From Hymenobacter psoromatis (GTDB lineage: Bacteria; Bacteroidota; Bacteroidia; Cytophagales; Hymenobacteraceae): a stretch of DNA of 64,000 nt. Position 1 is the stretch's first letter. Each line of letters starts with the position of its first letter. Both the position numbers and the translations under genes were made by a program. The stretch lies in assembly GCF_020012125.1 (NCBI RefSeq), contig NZ_JAIFAG010000001.1, positions 2,046,001-2,110,000 on the forward strand. Reading direction: 5' to 3'. Under the pieces are notes generated by a model that saw nothing but the letters and a program-made list of their open reading frames with translations, ran no database searches and had not been told where the DNA came from. Below are positions 42,693 through 50,872 of this stretch, in pieces.

Positions 42693-43274
42693 CTACCCCT
42701 TCTTTTGGCTGAGCCGGTGGCGGATGCGGCTCAGCGACTCGGGCTGCACGCCCAGGTAGGAGGCCAGCTGCGCCTGCGAAATCTGGGTCAGCAATTCGGG
42801 ATACTGCTGCCGCACGTATTCGTAGCGCTGCGTCGGGGTGTAGAATTGCAGCAGCTCCACCCGCTCGTTGAGCTGCTGGTACACGCGCTCGGCCATCAGG
42901 CGGCCTACGCGCTCCCAGGCGGGCGACTTGCGGTAGAGCTGCTGCACCAGCGCGTGGGGTAGGGCCAGCACTTCGGCCGCCTGCACGGCCTGCCAGGCGT
43001 AGCGCGAGGGCTGCTGGGTCAGGAAGCTCTGGAAATCAGTCAAAAAGCCATTAGCCCCGGTAAACCGGCAGTTCACCTCGTGTCCATCAGGACCCACGTA
43101 GTACATCCGAAAAAAGCCGGTCGTCACGAAAAAAACGGCCTCGCACACCTGGCCCGCTTCGAGCAAATGCGCGCCCTTAGCCACGGCGCGCGGCTCCACG
43201 TGCGGCAGCAGCCGGGCAAAATCCTGGTCAGACACGGGCCAGAGCCCGTTGAAGAAAGCGTGCAGCGGGTGCAT
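42693..43274 (-). CDS. Crp/Fnr-family transcriptional regulator
   Basis: About 193 aa. An N-terminal cNMP-binding-like beta barrel (residues about 20-115: FARLLPHVEPRAVAKGAHLLEAGQVCEAVFFVTTGFFRMYY) lacks the Arg-Ser cAMP-binding signature, so a nucleotide ligand is doubtful. A winged helix follows (LTQISQAQLASYLGVQPESLSRIRHRL). This is the common Bacteroidota subgroup of unknown effector. ATG 43274 is preferred over 43301; TACCTTAC lies 5 nt before it. Confidence 0.87.
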   Translation of the reverse strand: MHPLHAFFNGLWPVSDQDFARLLPHVEPRAVAKGAHLLEAGQVCEAVFFVTTGFFRMYYVGPDGHEVNCRFTGANGFLTDFQSFLTQQPSRYAWQAVQAAEVLALPHALVQQLYRKSPAWERVGRLMAERVYQQLNERVELLQFYTPTQRYEYVRQQYPELLTQISQAQLASYLGVQPESLSRIRHRLSQKKG

Positions 43275-43320
43275 AGCCGGTAAGGTAGCTTGGCGCGCCA
43301 CTACCGCCGCCGCATCAGCT

Positions 43321-44070
43321 TTACAAAGCCGCCAGCTCGTAGCCCAGCTCGGTATAATATGCCAGCAGCTGGGGCAGCAAAAACCGCAGCGAGCGGCTGG
43401 CCTTGCGCGAGTCGTGCAGCACCACGATGTCGCCAGGCCGGGTGGCGGCCAGCGTCAGGCGCAGCGCGCGTTCGGGGGGTAGGCCGGGGTCGTAGTCGCG
43501 GGTTAATAAGGACCACATGACGACGCGGTACTCCCGCGCCCGCAGCGCCCGCAGCAACGGCCAGGTGAGGCGGCCGTAGGGTGGGCGAAAGAGCTGCGCT
43601 GCATTGGGAATTGGGAAGGAGGAAGGAGGAGCTACTTCGGCAGCGGTCACAGTATTGCCAATGGCTGTTGAGGCGGACACCAGCCTTATCAATTCTCCAC
43701 TTCTCCTTGCCAATTCTAAACTTCCCTCACACTCGGCCACGCTGGCCAGGTAAGCGGCGCGGGGCGTATTCCAGGCGCTGCGGTGGTGCTGGGTATGGTT
43801 GCCGAGGCGGTGGCCGGCGGCCAGCGTAGCGCGGGTGATTTCGGGGTAGCGCGCCAGGTTATCGCCCACGCAGAAAAACGTGGCCCGCGCTCCGTAAGCG
43901 GCCAGCTGCGCCAGCACCCAGGGCGTCTCGTCCGGCACGGGGCCGTCGTCAAACGTGAGGTAGAGGCGCGGCCGGCCCGTGGGGCCGGCCGGCGCGCCCC
44001 GCCACTCGCTGCCCGGAAACAACGGGTGCAGCCAGGCCGGCGGGCGCGTGAGCGGATTAGAAAACAACAA
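43321..44070 (-). CDS. Polysaccharide deacetylase (NodB domain) with an in-frame foldback insertion
   Basis: Metal-dependent carbohydrate esterase of family CE4, about 249 aa. Motifs: MT1 TFDDGP, MT2 GNHTQHH, MT3 RPPYG, MT4 DYDPG-region and MT5 VLHDS. Between MT2 and MT3 lie roughly 70 residues instead of the usual 35-45; the excess (about residues 119-155, Ser/Ala/Pro-rich) is encoded by a foldback repeat. All catalytic motifs remain in one frame. No ATG is available: TTG at 44070 is the first ordinary start, and the frame continues upstream into a hydrophobic stretch (LPLVIPFGYVLLF) that could be a membrane anchor from a non-standard start. Confidence 0.8.
   Translation of the reverse strand: MLFSNPLTRPPAWLHPLFPGSEWRGAPAGPTGRPRLYLTFDDGPVPDETPWVLAQLAAYGARATFFCVGDNLARYPEITRATLAAGHRLGNHTQHHRSAWNTPRAAYLASVAECEGSLELARRSGELIRLVSASTAIGNTVTAAEVAPPSSFPIPNAAQLFRPPYGRLTWPLLRALRAREYRVVMWSLLTRDYDPGLPPERALRLTLAATRPGDIVVLHDSRKASRSLRFLLPQLLAYYTELGYELAAL
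43608..43716. repeat. Foldback with GAATTGGGAAGGAG words inside a coding sequence
   Basis: GAATTGGGAAGGAGGAAGG and following GAGGAG (43608-43631) face CTCCACTTCTCCTTGCCAATTC (43695-43716); more copies of GAATTG and AAGGAG words flank the arms. It has the same reiterated-word, inverted-arm design as the intergenic foldbacks but lies in frame between two conserved motifs of the deacetylase. Confidence 0.8.
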
Positions 44071-44181
44071 AACGTAACCGAAAGGAATAACCAGGGGTAA
44101 ACCAGAAAGCTTTAACGCTGGCGTGCAAACTTACCGCTTCAATGCATAATTCGTCATTTTTAATTCCTACTTCAAAAAGCC

Positions 44182-44487
44182 ATGCCCCGCAAGTCCTTCT
44201 CCGACCTCATCAACAGCCCCGGCATGCCCGTGCTGGTTGATTTTTATGCCGACTGGTGCGGCCCCTGCAAAACGATGGCCCCGATTCTGAAGCAGGTGGC
44301 GGCCCAGCACGAAGGCAAGCTGCGCATCATTAAGATTGACGTGGATAAGAACCAGGCCGTGGCCCAGCAGTTTCAGGTGCAGAGTATCCCTACCCTCATT
44401 CTCTTTCACAAGGGCCAGCCGGTGTGGCGGCAAGCGGGCGTGGTGCCCGCCCCGCAGCTAACGCAGGCCCTGGGCGCTTACTTATAA
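44182..44487 (+). CDS. Thioredoxin
   Basis: Cytosolic thiol-disulfide reductant of 101 aa. Active site WCGPC with C26 and C29, preceded by LVDFYADWC, and the cis-proline segment QSIPTLILF. No signal peptide. Divergent from the deacetylase gene and a single transcription unit before the TonB receptor gene. Which of several possible trx paralogues it is cannot be decided. Confidence 0.93.
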   Translation: MPRKSFSDLINSPGMPVLVDFYADWCGPCKTMAPILKQVAAQHEGKLRIIKIDVDKNQAVAQQFQVQSIPTLILFHKGQPVWRQAGVVPAPQLTQALGAYL

Positions 44488-44559
44488 AGCGGGGGGTAGG
44501 GCGCGCGGGGCATTACCCACTAATACGCCGCCCGACAAACTAAAGCGCGGAGGCCGACG

Positions 44560-44593
44560 TTGGCGCAAAACCTGCCCGCCGGCCTTTCCTTTG
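44560..44593 (+). promoter_or_regulatory. Promoter of the TonB receptor gene
   Basis: TTGG (44560-44563), a 22-bp spacer and TTCCTTTG (44586-44593), then CGCT and the ATG. Spacing and 4-nt gap equal those of the histidine-kinase promoter at 6051-6084. Confidence 0.5.
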
Positions 44594-44597
44594 CGCT

Positions 44598-46940
44598 ATG
44601 ACCCGAGCTATTTTAGTACGCAATTTTATAGTATTTAGCGCTTTATTTTTACTCTTCCCCACCTTCGGCCAAGCCCAACACGTGCTGACCGGGTTGGTGC
44701 GTGGGGCCGATGGCACGGTGCTACCCGGCGCTACCGTGTCCGTGCCTGCCCTAGGCCTGGGCACCGCCACCGAGGCCGATGGCCGGTTTAGCCTGAGCCT
44801 GCCCGAGGGACCGCAGCAGGTGGCGGTGTCATTCGTGGGCTACACTAGCCAGACGCTTCGCGTTAATCTGCGTCACAATCAGCAACATACCTTTACCCTG
44901 GCCCCGGCCACCAGCGAGCTGGGCGAGGTCGTCGTCAAGGGCCAGCAAACGCTGCGCGAAAAGTTACAATCGACCCAGATGGGCGTCGAGCACCTCAGCA
45001 TCCGCGAGGCCAAGCTGCTGCCAGCGCTCTTCGGCGAGGTCGATATCCTGAAAACCCTGCAGCTCAAGCCCGGCGTGCAGAGCAGTGGTGAGGGCACTAC
45101 CGGCCTGTTTGTGCGCGGCGGCTCTTCCGACCAAAACCTGGTGCTCGTGGATAACGCGCTGGTATACAACCCTAACCACTTGTTCGGGCTGTTTTCGGTC
45201 TTTAACTCCGATGCCGTGCAGAGCGTGGATTTGTACAAATCGGGCTTCCCGGCGCAGTTCGGGGGTAGGCTCTCGTCGGTGGTCGATGTGAAGCTGCGCG
45301 AGGGCGACCGCCAGAAATACGTGACCACGGGCGGCATCGGCCTCATCTCGTCGCGCCTCAGCTTCGAGGGGCCGATTGCCAAGGGCAAAGGCTCGTTTAT
45401 TGTGAGCGGGCGACGCACGTACTTCGACATTTTTACCCGCGCCCTCAACCGGGCCAACGCTCACAAGGAAGACTATTCGCCCATCCCGGATTACTATTTC
45501 TACGACTTCAACGTCAAAGCTAATTATACACTCGGCGCGAAGGACCAGCTGTTTTTTACGGGCTACCTGGGACGCGATATTTTCGGCTTTACTTCGCCCA
45601 ATGGCTTCAAGGCCGCCTTTACGTGGGGCAATACACTGGGGGTAGGACGCTGGCAGCACGTCTTCTCACCCCAACTTACGCTGAATACGTCGGCCTCCGT
45701 CACCTCGTACAAGTACAATTTGGGCAATAGCTTGGACGAGTTCAGCTTTAATTTGGGCTCCAATATCCTAGACTACACCGCCCACGTCGATGCCGACTAC
45801 CTGCCCAACGACCGACACGCTATTAAATTCGGGGCGCTGCTCACGCACCACAACTTCGGGGTGGGCCGCTTGCAGCGCAGCGCGCAGGATAACAGCTTCA
45901 ACGTTAACTCCGATGTGAACTACACCGGCCTGGAGGGCGGCGTATACGCCACCGATAATATCAAGGTCAATGACCGGCTGCAAACCGAGCTGGGCCTGCG
46001 CTTGTCGGGTTTCCAGAGCGGCACCAACCACTACGGCGGCCTGGAGCCCCGCGCCGCTGTGCGGTACTCGCTCACCGACAACCTGGCCCTAAAAGGAAGT
46101 TATGCCCTTATGTACCAGTACGTTCACCTGGTGTCGAACTCGGGCGCTTCGCTCCCCACCGATATCTGGTACCCGTCGCGGCAGTCGGTGCGGCCCGAGC
46201 GCTCACAACAAGTGAGCACCGGCCTGAGCTGGCTGCTGGGCGGCGGCAAGTTTCTGCTCACCGATGAGGTGTACTACAAATGGGCTACTAACCAGATTGA
46301 TTTCCGCGACGGCGCGCAGATTTTTGCTAACCCCAACCTGGCCTCGGAGTTCCTCTTCGGCCGCGGCTGGAGCTATGGCAACGAACTGTACTTAGAGAAG
46401 AAAACCGGCAAAACCACCGGCTGGGTCGGCTACACCCTGGCCTGGACCAAGCGCAATTTTCCGCCGCAGCTCGGCACTACGGGCATCAACAACGGCCAAG
46501 ATTTCTACCCGAATTACGACCGCCGCCACAACCTGACGGTGGTCGTAATTCATCAGCTCAATACGCGCATCAGCCTCTCAGCCAGCTTCGTATACACGAG
46601 CGGCGCACCCACGACCCTGCCGCTGGGCCGCTTCGCCATTCAGGATATTTACCAGGGTAGCATCCGGGCCGTGCCCGTATACCCCGACCGCAACTCGTAC
46701 CGCCTCATCCCCTACCACCGCCTCGATTTGGGCCTAGTGTATAAGCTGCGGCCCACGCACATCAACGGCGACCGCGACCTGACATTCAGCATCTATAATG
46801 CTTATAACCGGCGCAATGCGTACTTTATTTACTTCGACCAAGTTGTAAACAAAGCCACCGACCAGGTGACGGGCTACCGGGCGCAGCAAGTATCGCTGTT
46901 CCCGCTTATTCCCTCGGTAACGTACAATTTTAAGTTCTGA
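44598..46940 (+). CDS. TonB-dependent receptor with carboxypeptidase-like N-terminal domain
   Basis: Outer-membrane transporter of 780 aa. Signal peptide (FIVFSALFLLFPTFGQAQ), a CarboxypepD_reg-like domain (about 28-110: LTGLVRGADGTVLPGATVSV), a plug domain (VDILKTLQLKPGVQSSGEGTTGLFVRGGSSDQNLVLVDN...) and a 22-strand barrel ending in aromatic SVTYNFKF. It is smaller than SusC proteins and is followed by a DUF4249 lipoprotein gene, a standard Bacteroidota pairing for uptake of an unknown substrate. Confidence 0.92.
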   Translation: MTRAILVRNFIVFSALFLLFPTFGQAQHVLTGLVRGADGTVLPGATVSVPALGLGTATEADGRFSLSLPEGPQQVAVSFVGYTSQTLRVNLRHNQQHTFTLAPATSELGEVVVKGQQTLREKLQSTQMGVEHLSIREAKLLPALFGEVDILKTLQLKPGVQSSGEGTTGLFVRGGSSDQNLVLVDNALVYNPNHLFGLFSVFNSDAVQSVDLYKSGFPAQFGGRLSSVVDVKLREGDRQKYVTTGGIGLISSRLSFEGPIAKGKGSFIVSGRRTYFDIFTRALNRANAHKEDYSPIPDYYFYDFNVKANYTLGAKDQLFFTGYLGRDIFGFTSPNGFKAAFTWGNTLGVGRWQHVFSPQLTLNTSASVTSYKYNLGNSLDEFSFNLGSNILDYTAHVDADYLPNDRHAIKFGALLTHHNFGVGRLQRSAQDNSFNVNSDVNYTGLEGGVYATDNIKVNDRLQTELGLRLSGFQSGTNHYGGLEPRAAVRYSLTDNLALKGSYALMYQYVHLVSNSGASLPTDIWYPSRQSVRPERSQQVSTGLSWLLGGGKFLLTDEVYYKWATNQIDFRDGAQIFANPNLASEFLFGRGWSYGNELYLEKKTGKTTGWVGYTLAWTKRNFPPQLGTTGINNGQDFYPNYDRRHNLTVVVIHQLNTRISLSASFVYTSGAPTTLPLGRFAIQDIYQGSIRAVPVYPDRNSYRLIPYHRLDLGLVYKLRPTHINGDRDLTFSIYNAYNRRNAYFIYFDQVVNKATDQVTGYRAQQVSLFPLIPSVTYNFKF

Positions 46941-46994
46941 CCACTGATTAACATGGATTTCACGGATTTTGTGGACGATTATTTTTTAGGGGAT

Positions 46995-47885
46995 ATGATT
47001 AGTAAGAAGGTTAATAAGTGGATGTGCATGTTGGCCCTAACCGGGGGGACAGGGCTACTGGCGGGTTGCAGCAAGCTGCAGAATGACGTGAACGTGCCCC
47101 TGCCCTACTACGCCAATCAACTCGTGGTAGAATGCTACCTGCAAAATGGCGAGATACCGCGCTTAACCATTACCGAGTCGGTACCGTACCTGGATGATGG
47201 TCAGGCCATTGCAGCAGGTTCGCAGATTCTTAAACTCTCGAACGGCCAGAACGTGCAGCTACCCACCGATGTGACCGTGACGCTGATGCTGCCCGGCGGG
47301 CGGCCCCTACCCCTACGCTTCCGGCCCGGCCTCGACAGCATCACGGGCAAGTACTACACCCACGTCGGCACCGCGCCACTGGTGGCACAGGCCGGGCAAC
47401 AGTTCGGCTTTGATGCGCAGGACAAGCGCGGGCGGCACATCACGGCTACTACGCTGGTGCCGACGCTCATCCCTATTGACTCGGTAAAGTACAAATTTAA
47501 TGACCTGACGGGGACCAATAAAAAGGCGTATTTTATGACTAAATGGACCGACCCCGGCGCGACTACCGACTATTACCGCTTGATGCTGCACAAGGGCAAG
47601 CCCGCCAACAACTCCGAAACCGACAGCGATATCTCCGACCAGCTCTTCAACGGCCAGCCCTACGCGCAGGTCACGTCCTACCGCTTCGCGCCGGGCGATA
47701 CCGTGACGGCCACGCTTTATCACGTCGATTCGCTATACTATGCCTTCCGGCTCTCGGTGCGCGATGCGCGCAACGCCAACGGCAACCCCTTTTCGCAGCC
47801 CTCGGCCATCCACAGCACCGTGCAGGGCGGCCTAGGCGTGTTCACGGTGTTGGTGAGCGACCAGCGCCGGGTGGTTTTGAAGTAA
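46995..47885 (+). CDS. DUF4249-family lipoprotein
   Basis: About 296 aa, surface or periplasmic lipoprotein with lipobox LLAGCS. The body matches DUF4249 (NQLVVECYLQNGEIPRLTITESVPYLDD; KWTDPGATTDYYRLMLHKG; YYAFRLSVRDARNANGNPFSQPS). DUF4249 proteins regularly follow TonB receptors of this type and probably act as their extracellular partner, by analogy with SusD. The ATG at 46995 is chosen; 46953 would add residues before the signal peptide. Ends 1 bp before the stop of the convergent nucleoside phosphorylase gene. Confidence 0.87.
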   Translation: MISKKVNKWMCMLALTGGTGLLAGCSKLQNDVNVPLPYYANQLVVECYLQNGEIPRLTITESVPYLDDGQAIAAGSQILKLSNGQNVQLPTDVTVTLMLPGGRPLPLRFRPGLDSITGKYYTHVGTAPLVAQAGQQFGFDAQDKRGRHITATTLVPTLIPIDSVKYKFNDLTGTNKKAYFMTKWTDPGATTDYYRLMLHKGKPANNSETDSDISDQLFNGQPYAQVTSYRFAPGDTVTATLYHVDSLYYAFRLSVRDARNANGNPFSQPSAIHSTVQGGLGVFTVLVSDQRRVVLK

Positions 47886-47886
47886 G

Positions 47887-48702
47887 CTAGCCCGCCAGCA
47901 CGGCCTTCAGGAGGGCCGTGAGGCGGGGCTCGGCCAGGGCGGCGGCGGCCAGAATATCGCTGATAACGACCGGCTTAAGCTGACCGGGGTAGCAGAGGTC
48001 GGTGATAACCGATACGGCCAGTACGGGCAGGCCCAGGTGGCGGGCGGCGATGACTTCGGGCACGGTGCTCATGCCCACGGCATCGGCCCCGATGGTGCGC
48101 AGGTAGCGGTACTCGGCGGGCGTTTCGAGCATGGGGCCGGGCACGGCCGCGTACACGCCGCGCTGGGTAGTGCCACCCTGCCCCAGCGCTACGGCCGCCG
48201 CGCGGGCGTGAGCCAGCAGGGCCGCGTCGTAGGGCGCGTACATGTCGGGAAAGCGCGGGCCCAGGCGGCCATCATTGGGGCCGATGAGCGGATTGCCGGG
48301 CAGCAGGTTGATGTGGTCGCCGATGAGCATCAAATCCGCGATGGCAAACTCGGGGTTCAGCCCGCCGGCCGCGTTGCTCACGAATAGCTGCCTGATGCCC
48401 AGCAGCTTAAGAACCCGTACCGGCAGCACTATCTGCGGCATGGAGTAGCCCTCGTAATAATGAAAGCGGCCTTGCAGCACGGCAACCGGCTGCCCGGCCA
48501 GGGTGCCCAGCAACAGCCGGCCCGCGTGGCTTTCCACCGTCGAAACCGGGAAGTTCGGGATATCGGCGTAATTGATTTCGTGCGCTACCTCCACTTCCTG
48601 GGCCAGCGCGCCCAGGCCCGTGCCGAGAATAATCCCGGTAGTGGGCTGAAAATTAGCGGAATGCGCCTGAATGTAGGCAACGGCTTCTTGGATGACTTGC
48701 AA
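47887..48702 (-). CDS. Purine nucleoside phosphorylase (trimeric type)
   Basis: Cleaves purine (deoxy)nucleosides with phosphate to base and (deoxy)ribose-1-phosphate in salvage. 271 aa, close to the human-type PNP: GIILGTGLGALA phosphate loop, GRFHYYEGYSM, NAAGGLNPEF, GPNDGRLGPRFPDM, AAVPGPMLETPAEYRYLR and DAVGMSTVPEVIAARH. The start is TTG at 48702; no in-frame ATG is nearby upstream. Confidence 0.93.
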   Translation of the reverse strand: MQVIQEAVAYIQAHSANFQPTTGIILGTGLGALAQEVEVAHEINYADIPNFPVSTVESHAGRLLLGTLAGQPVAVLQGRFHYYEGYSMPQIVLPVRVLKLLGIRQLFVSNAAGGLNPEFAIADLMLIGDHINLLPGNPLIGPNDGRLGPRFPDMYAPYDAALLAHARAAAVALGQGGTTQRGVYAAVPGPMLETPAEYRYLRTIGADAVGMSTVPEVIAARHLGLPVLAVSVITDLCYPGQLKPVVISDILAAAALAEPRLTALLKAVLAG

Positions 48703-48735
48703 GGGGGTAGGGAGTATAGAGGACTAAAATCGTCT

Positions 48736-48855
48736 GTCATGGCGAGCCTGCATTCCGCGCATCAAGCGGCGTCACTCGCACCAGAACGATATCCGAACGG
48801 CTCGTTCTGGTGCGAGTGACGCCGCTTGATGCGCGGAATGCAGGCTCGCTATGAC
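48736..48855. repeat. 120-bp near-perfect inverted repeat of the GTCAT family
   Basis: Two arms of about 54 bp, beginning TGTCATGGCGAGCCTGCATT and ending in its complement, with essentially one mismatch and a short loop near 48790-48801. Contains GCGCATCAAGC as in the 18477 and 23317 elements. It starts 5 nt after the stop of the M1 peptidase gene. Confidence 0.93.
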
Positions 48856-48860
48856 GTTTT

Positions 48861-50738
48861 CTACTGTACGGCCAATCTATCGTCTTTGGTATTCGCGTCC
48901 AGATACAACCCGTGGTCAAGGGCCACACTGGCTACGGCCTTGCCGCCGGGCACGGTGATGGTAGCCTGGTGCTGGTTGTCGCGCCACAGCGCCGGGGTGC
49001 GGTGCACGGTGTCGGTGCTGCCGTCGGCGTAGGTCACTTTGAGGTCCACGGGCACGGCGAAGCCGCCTACATTTTGGATGGTAATAACCGTGCCCTGGGC
49101 CGTTTTATCGGCTTTGGTCAGGGCCAGGTCGATGTAGTTATTCGTGAAAAACCAGTTCTGGAAAAACCAGTTTAGGTCCTGGTTCGAGGCACTGCTCATC
49201 GAGTTGAAATAATCCCAGGGAATGGGGTGCTTGCCATGCCAGCGGTCCATGTAGGCGTGCAGGCTGCGCTTGAACACCTCATCGCCCAGCATATCCTTGA
49301 GCGCCAGATAGCTGAGTGAGGCTTTGCCGTAGGAATTATTGCCGTAGCCGGCCTTTAGCTCGCTGCTGGGCGTGATGATGGGCAGGTCCTCGGCCGTGCT
49401 GGGGTCGTTGATGTAGCGCGTCACGCGGAAGCGGCGGTAGAAGTCATCAGCCGCCTTGTCGCCGTTCTCAACCCGCCCAATGAGCAACTCAAACGTAGTG
49501 GCCCAGCCCTCATCCATGAAGGCATAGCGGCTTTCGTTGATGCCCATGTAGAACGGGAAATACGTGTGCGCAATCTCGTGGTCCTGCACCAACTGCGCGA
49601 ATTTCAGGTCCTTCTGCGGGCTGTCGTTCACCATCATCGGGTACTCCATATCGGCCGAGCCCTGCACCACCGTCATCTTGGGGAAGGGGTAGGGCACGCC
49701 CGGCCAGTTGCGCGAAAACCAGCCCAGCGCGTTCTGGCTGAACTTTACGGAGGACCGGAAATCAACCGTCGAGTCCACGTAGGCGGCCTGCACGCTGGCC
49801 CGGCGCTTGGTGGCGGGGTCCACGACCACGCTGGCCCCGTCCCAGACGTAGTGGTCGCTAAGCGCCAGCGTCACGTCCGAGATGTCGTTGGCCGTCCAGA
49901 CCCAGGTGTTGGTGGGCTGCTGGGCGGTGATGTTTTTCCTGGCCAAATCGGCGGCGGTGGCGATGTGCAGCACCTCCTCGCTGGTCATGGACTTGGCCAG
50001 GCGCTTAGCGAAAGCGGGCTGGAGCACCTGCTTCGGGTTTTGCAGCGTGCCGGTGGCCCACACGAGGTAGTTGGCCGGCACCCGCACCCGCAAGGTGTAG
50101 TCGTTGAAGTCGTTGTAAAACTCTTTGCTGTCCACGAAGGGCAGCCGGTCCCAGCCGTTGTAGTCGTCGTAGACGGATACGCGGGGGTAGAAGTAGGCCA
50201 GGAAAAATGTAGTTTTATCCAGCATACCCTCCCGGCCGCTTTCCAGCGAAATGGGGAAGTGCCAGCTAAAGGCCAGCCGCACCGAGTCGTGGGGCAGCAG
50301 CGGCCGGGGCAATGCCACGGTTTGGGCGGTGGCCCCGCCGCGGGCGGCGTAGGGCCGCGCCTGCCCATTCACGGCAAAGGAATCAATTGCCACGCCGGTG
50401 GTTAGGTAATCGGGGCTGGCGTCGCCGTCGCGGGATACGCCGGGCTGGTGAATATTTTGAATCAGCCTAATTACCAGGCTTTTGAGCGTATCGGGGCTGT
50501 TGTTGAAGTAGGTTATCGTCTCGCGGCCCTTGATGTCGCGGGCGGGGGGTAGGGCCTGCACCGTGATGTCGTAGCGGGCGCGGTTCTGCCAGTAGTGGGG
50601 GCCGGGGCGGCCGTCGGCGGCGCGGGTGCCTTTCTCAAACGCCCGCTTGATGTCGCGGGGCTGATAGAGCGGCGTTTGGGCGCGGGCGACGGGGGTAAGG
50701 GCGGGGAGGAAAAGGGCTGCGAAAAGTATTTTTTTCAT
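48861..50738 (-). CDS. M1-family metallopeptidase (aminopeptidase N-like), secreted
   Basis: Zinc aminopeptidase of about 625 aa with a signal peptide (MKKILFAALFLPALTPVARAQ). Zinc site HEIAH at 387-391 with E388 catalytic and the third ligand E410 (MDEGWATT), exactly HExxH-X18-E. The substrate-binding motif appears as DMEYPM where classical enzymes have GxMEN. C-terminal beta domain present. ATG 50738 gives the signal peptide; it is preceded at 4 nt by TACCTTGC. Confidence 0.9.
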   Translation of the reverse strand: MKKILFAALFLPALTPVARAQTPLYQPRDIKRAFEKGTRAADGRPGPHYWQNRARYDITVQALPPARDIKGRETITYFNNSPDTLKSLVIRLIQNIHQPGVSRDGDASPDYLTTGVAIDSFAVNGQARPYAARGGATAQTVALPRPLLPHDSVRLAFSWHFPISLESGREGMLDKTTFFLAYFYPRVSVYDDYNGWDRLPFVDSKEFYNDFNDYTLRVRVPANYLVWATGTLQNPKQVLQPAFAKRLAKSMTSEEVLHIATAADLARKNITAQQPTNTWVWTANDISDVTLALSDHYVWDGASVVVDPATKRRASVQAAYVDSTVDFRSSVKFSQNALGWFSRNWPGVPYPFPKMTVVQGSADMEYPMMVNDSPQKDLKFAQLVQDHEIAHTYFPFYMGINESRYAFMDEGWATTFELLIGRVENGDKAADDFYRRFRVTRYINDPSTAEDLPIITPSSELKAGYGNNSYGKASLSYLALKDMLGDEVFKRSLHAYMDRWHGKHPIPWDYFNSMSSASNQDLNWFFQNWFFTNNYIDLALTKADKTAQGTVITIQNVGGFAVPVDLKVTYADGSTDTVHRTPALWRDNQHQATITVPGGKAVASVALDHGLYLDANTKDDRLAVQ

Positions 50739-50742
50739 GCTG

Positions 50743-50750
50743 GCAAGGTA
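50743..50750 (-). promoter_or_regulatory. -7-like element of the M1 peptidase gene
   Basis: Minus-strand TACCTTGC, near TAnnTTTG, separated by four bases from the ATG at 50738. It has the same position relative to the start as in the fabG, histidine-kinase and TonB genes. Confidence 0.4.
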
Positions 50751-50766
50751 AAAACGAGAATCGTTT

Positions 50767-50863
50767 GTCATTGCGAGTAAAGCGAAGCAATCCTCCCGCC
50801 GGGGGTAGTAACTCCAACGAGGCGAACGACAAGGAAAGATTGCTTCGCTTTGCTCGCAATGAC
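50767..50863. repeat. Inverted repeat of the GTCATTGCGAG family
   Basis: 26-bp arms GTCATTGCGAGTAAAGCGAA... (50767-50792) and GATTGCTTCGCTTTGCTCGC... (50838-50863). It starts 9 nt after the SppA stop and lies before the M1 peptidase gene on the same strand. Confidence 0.92.
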
Positions 50864-50872
50864 AATCAGCAT

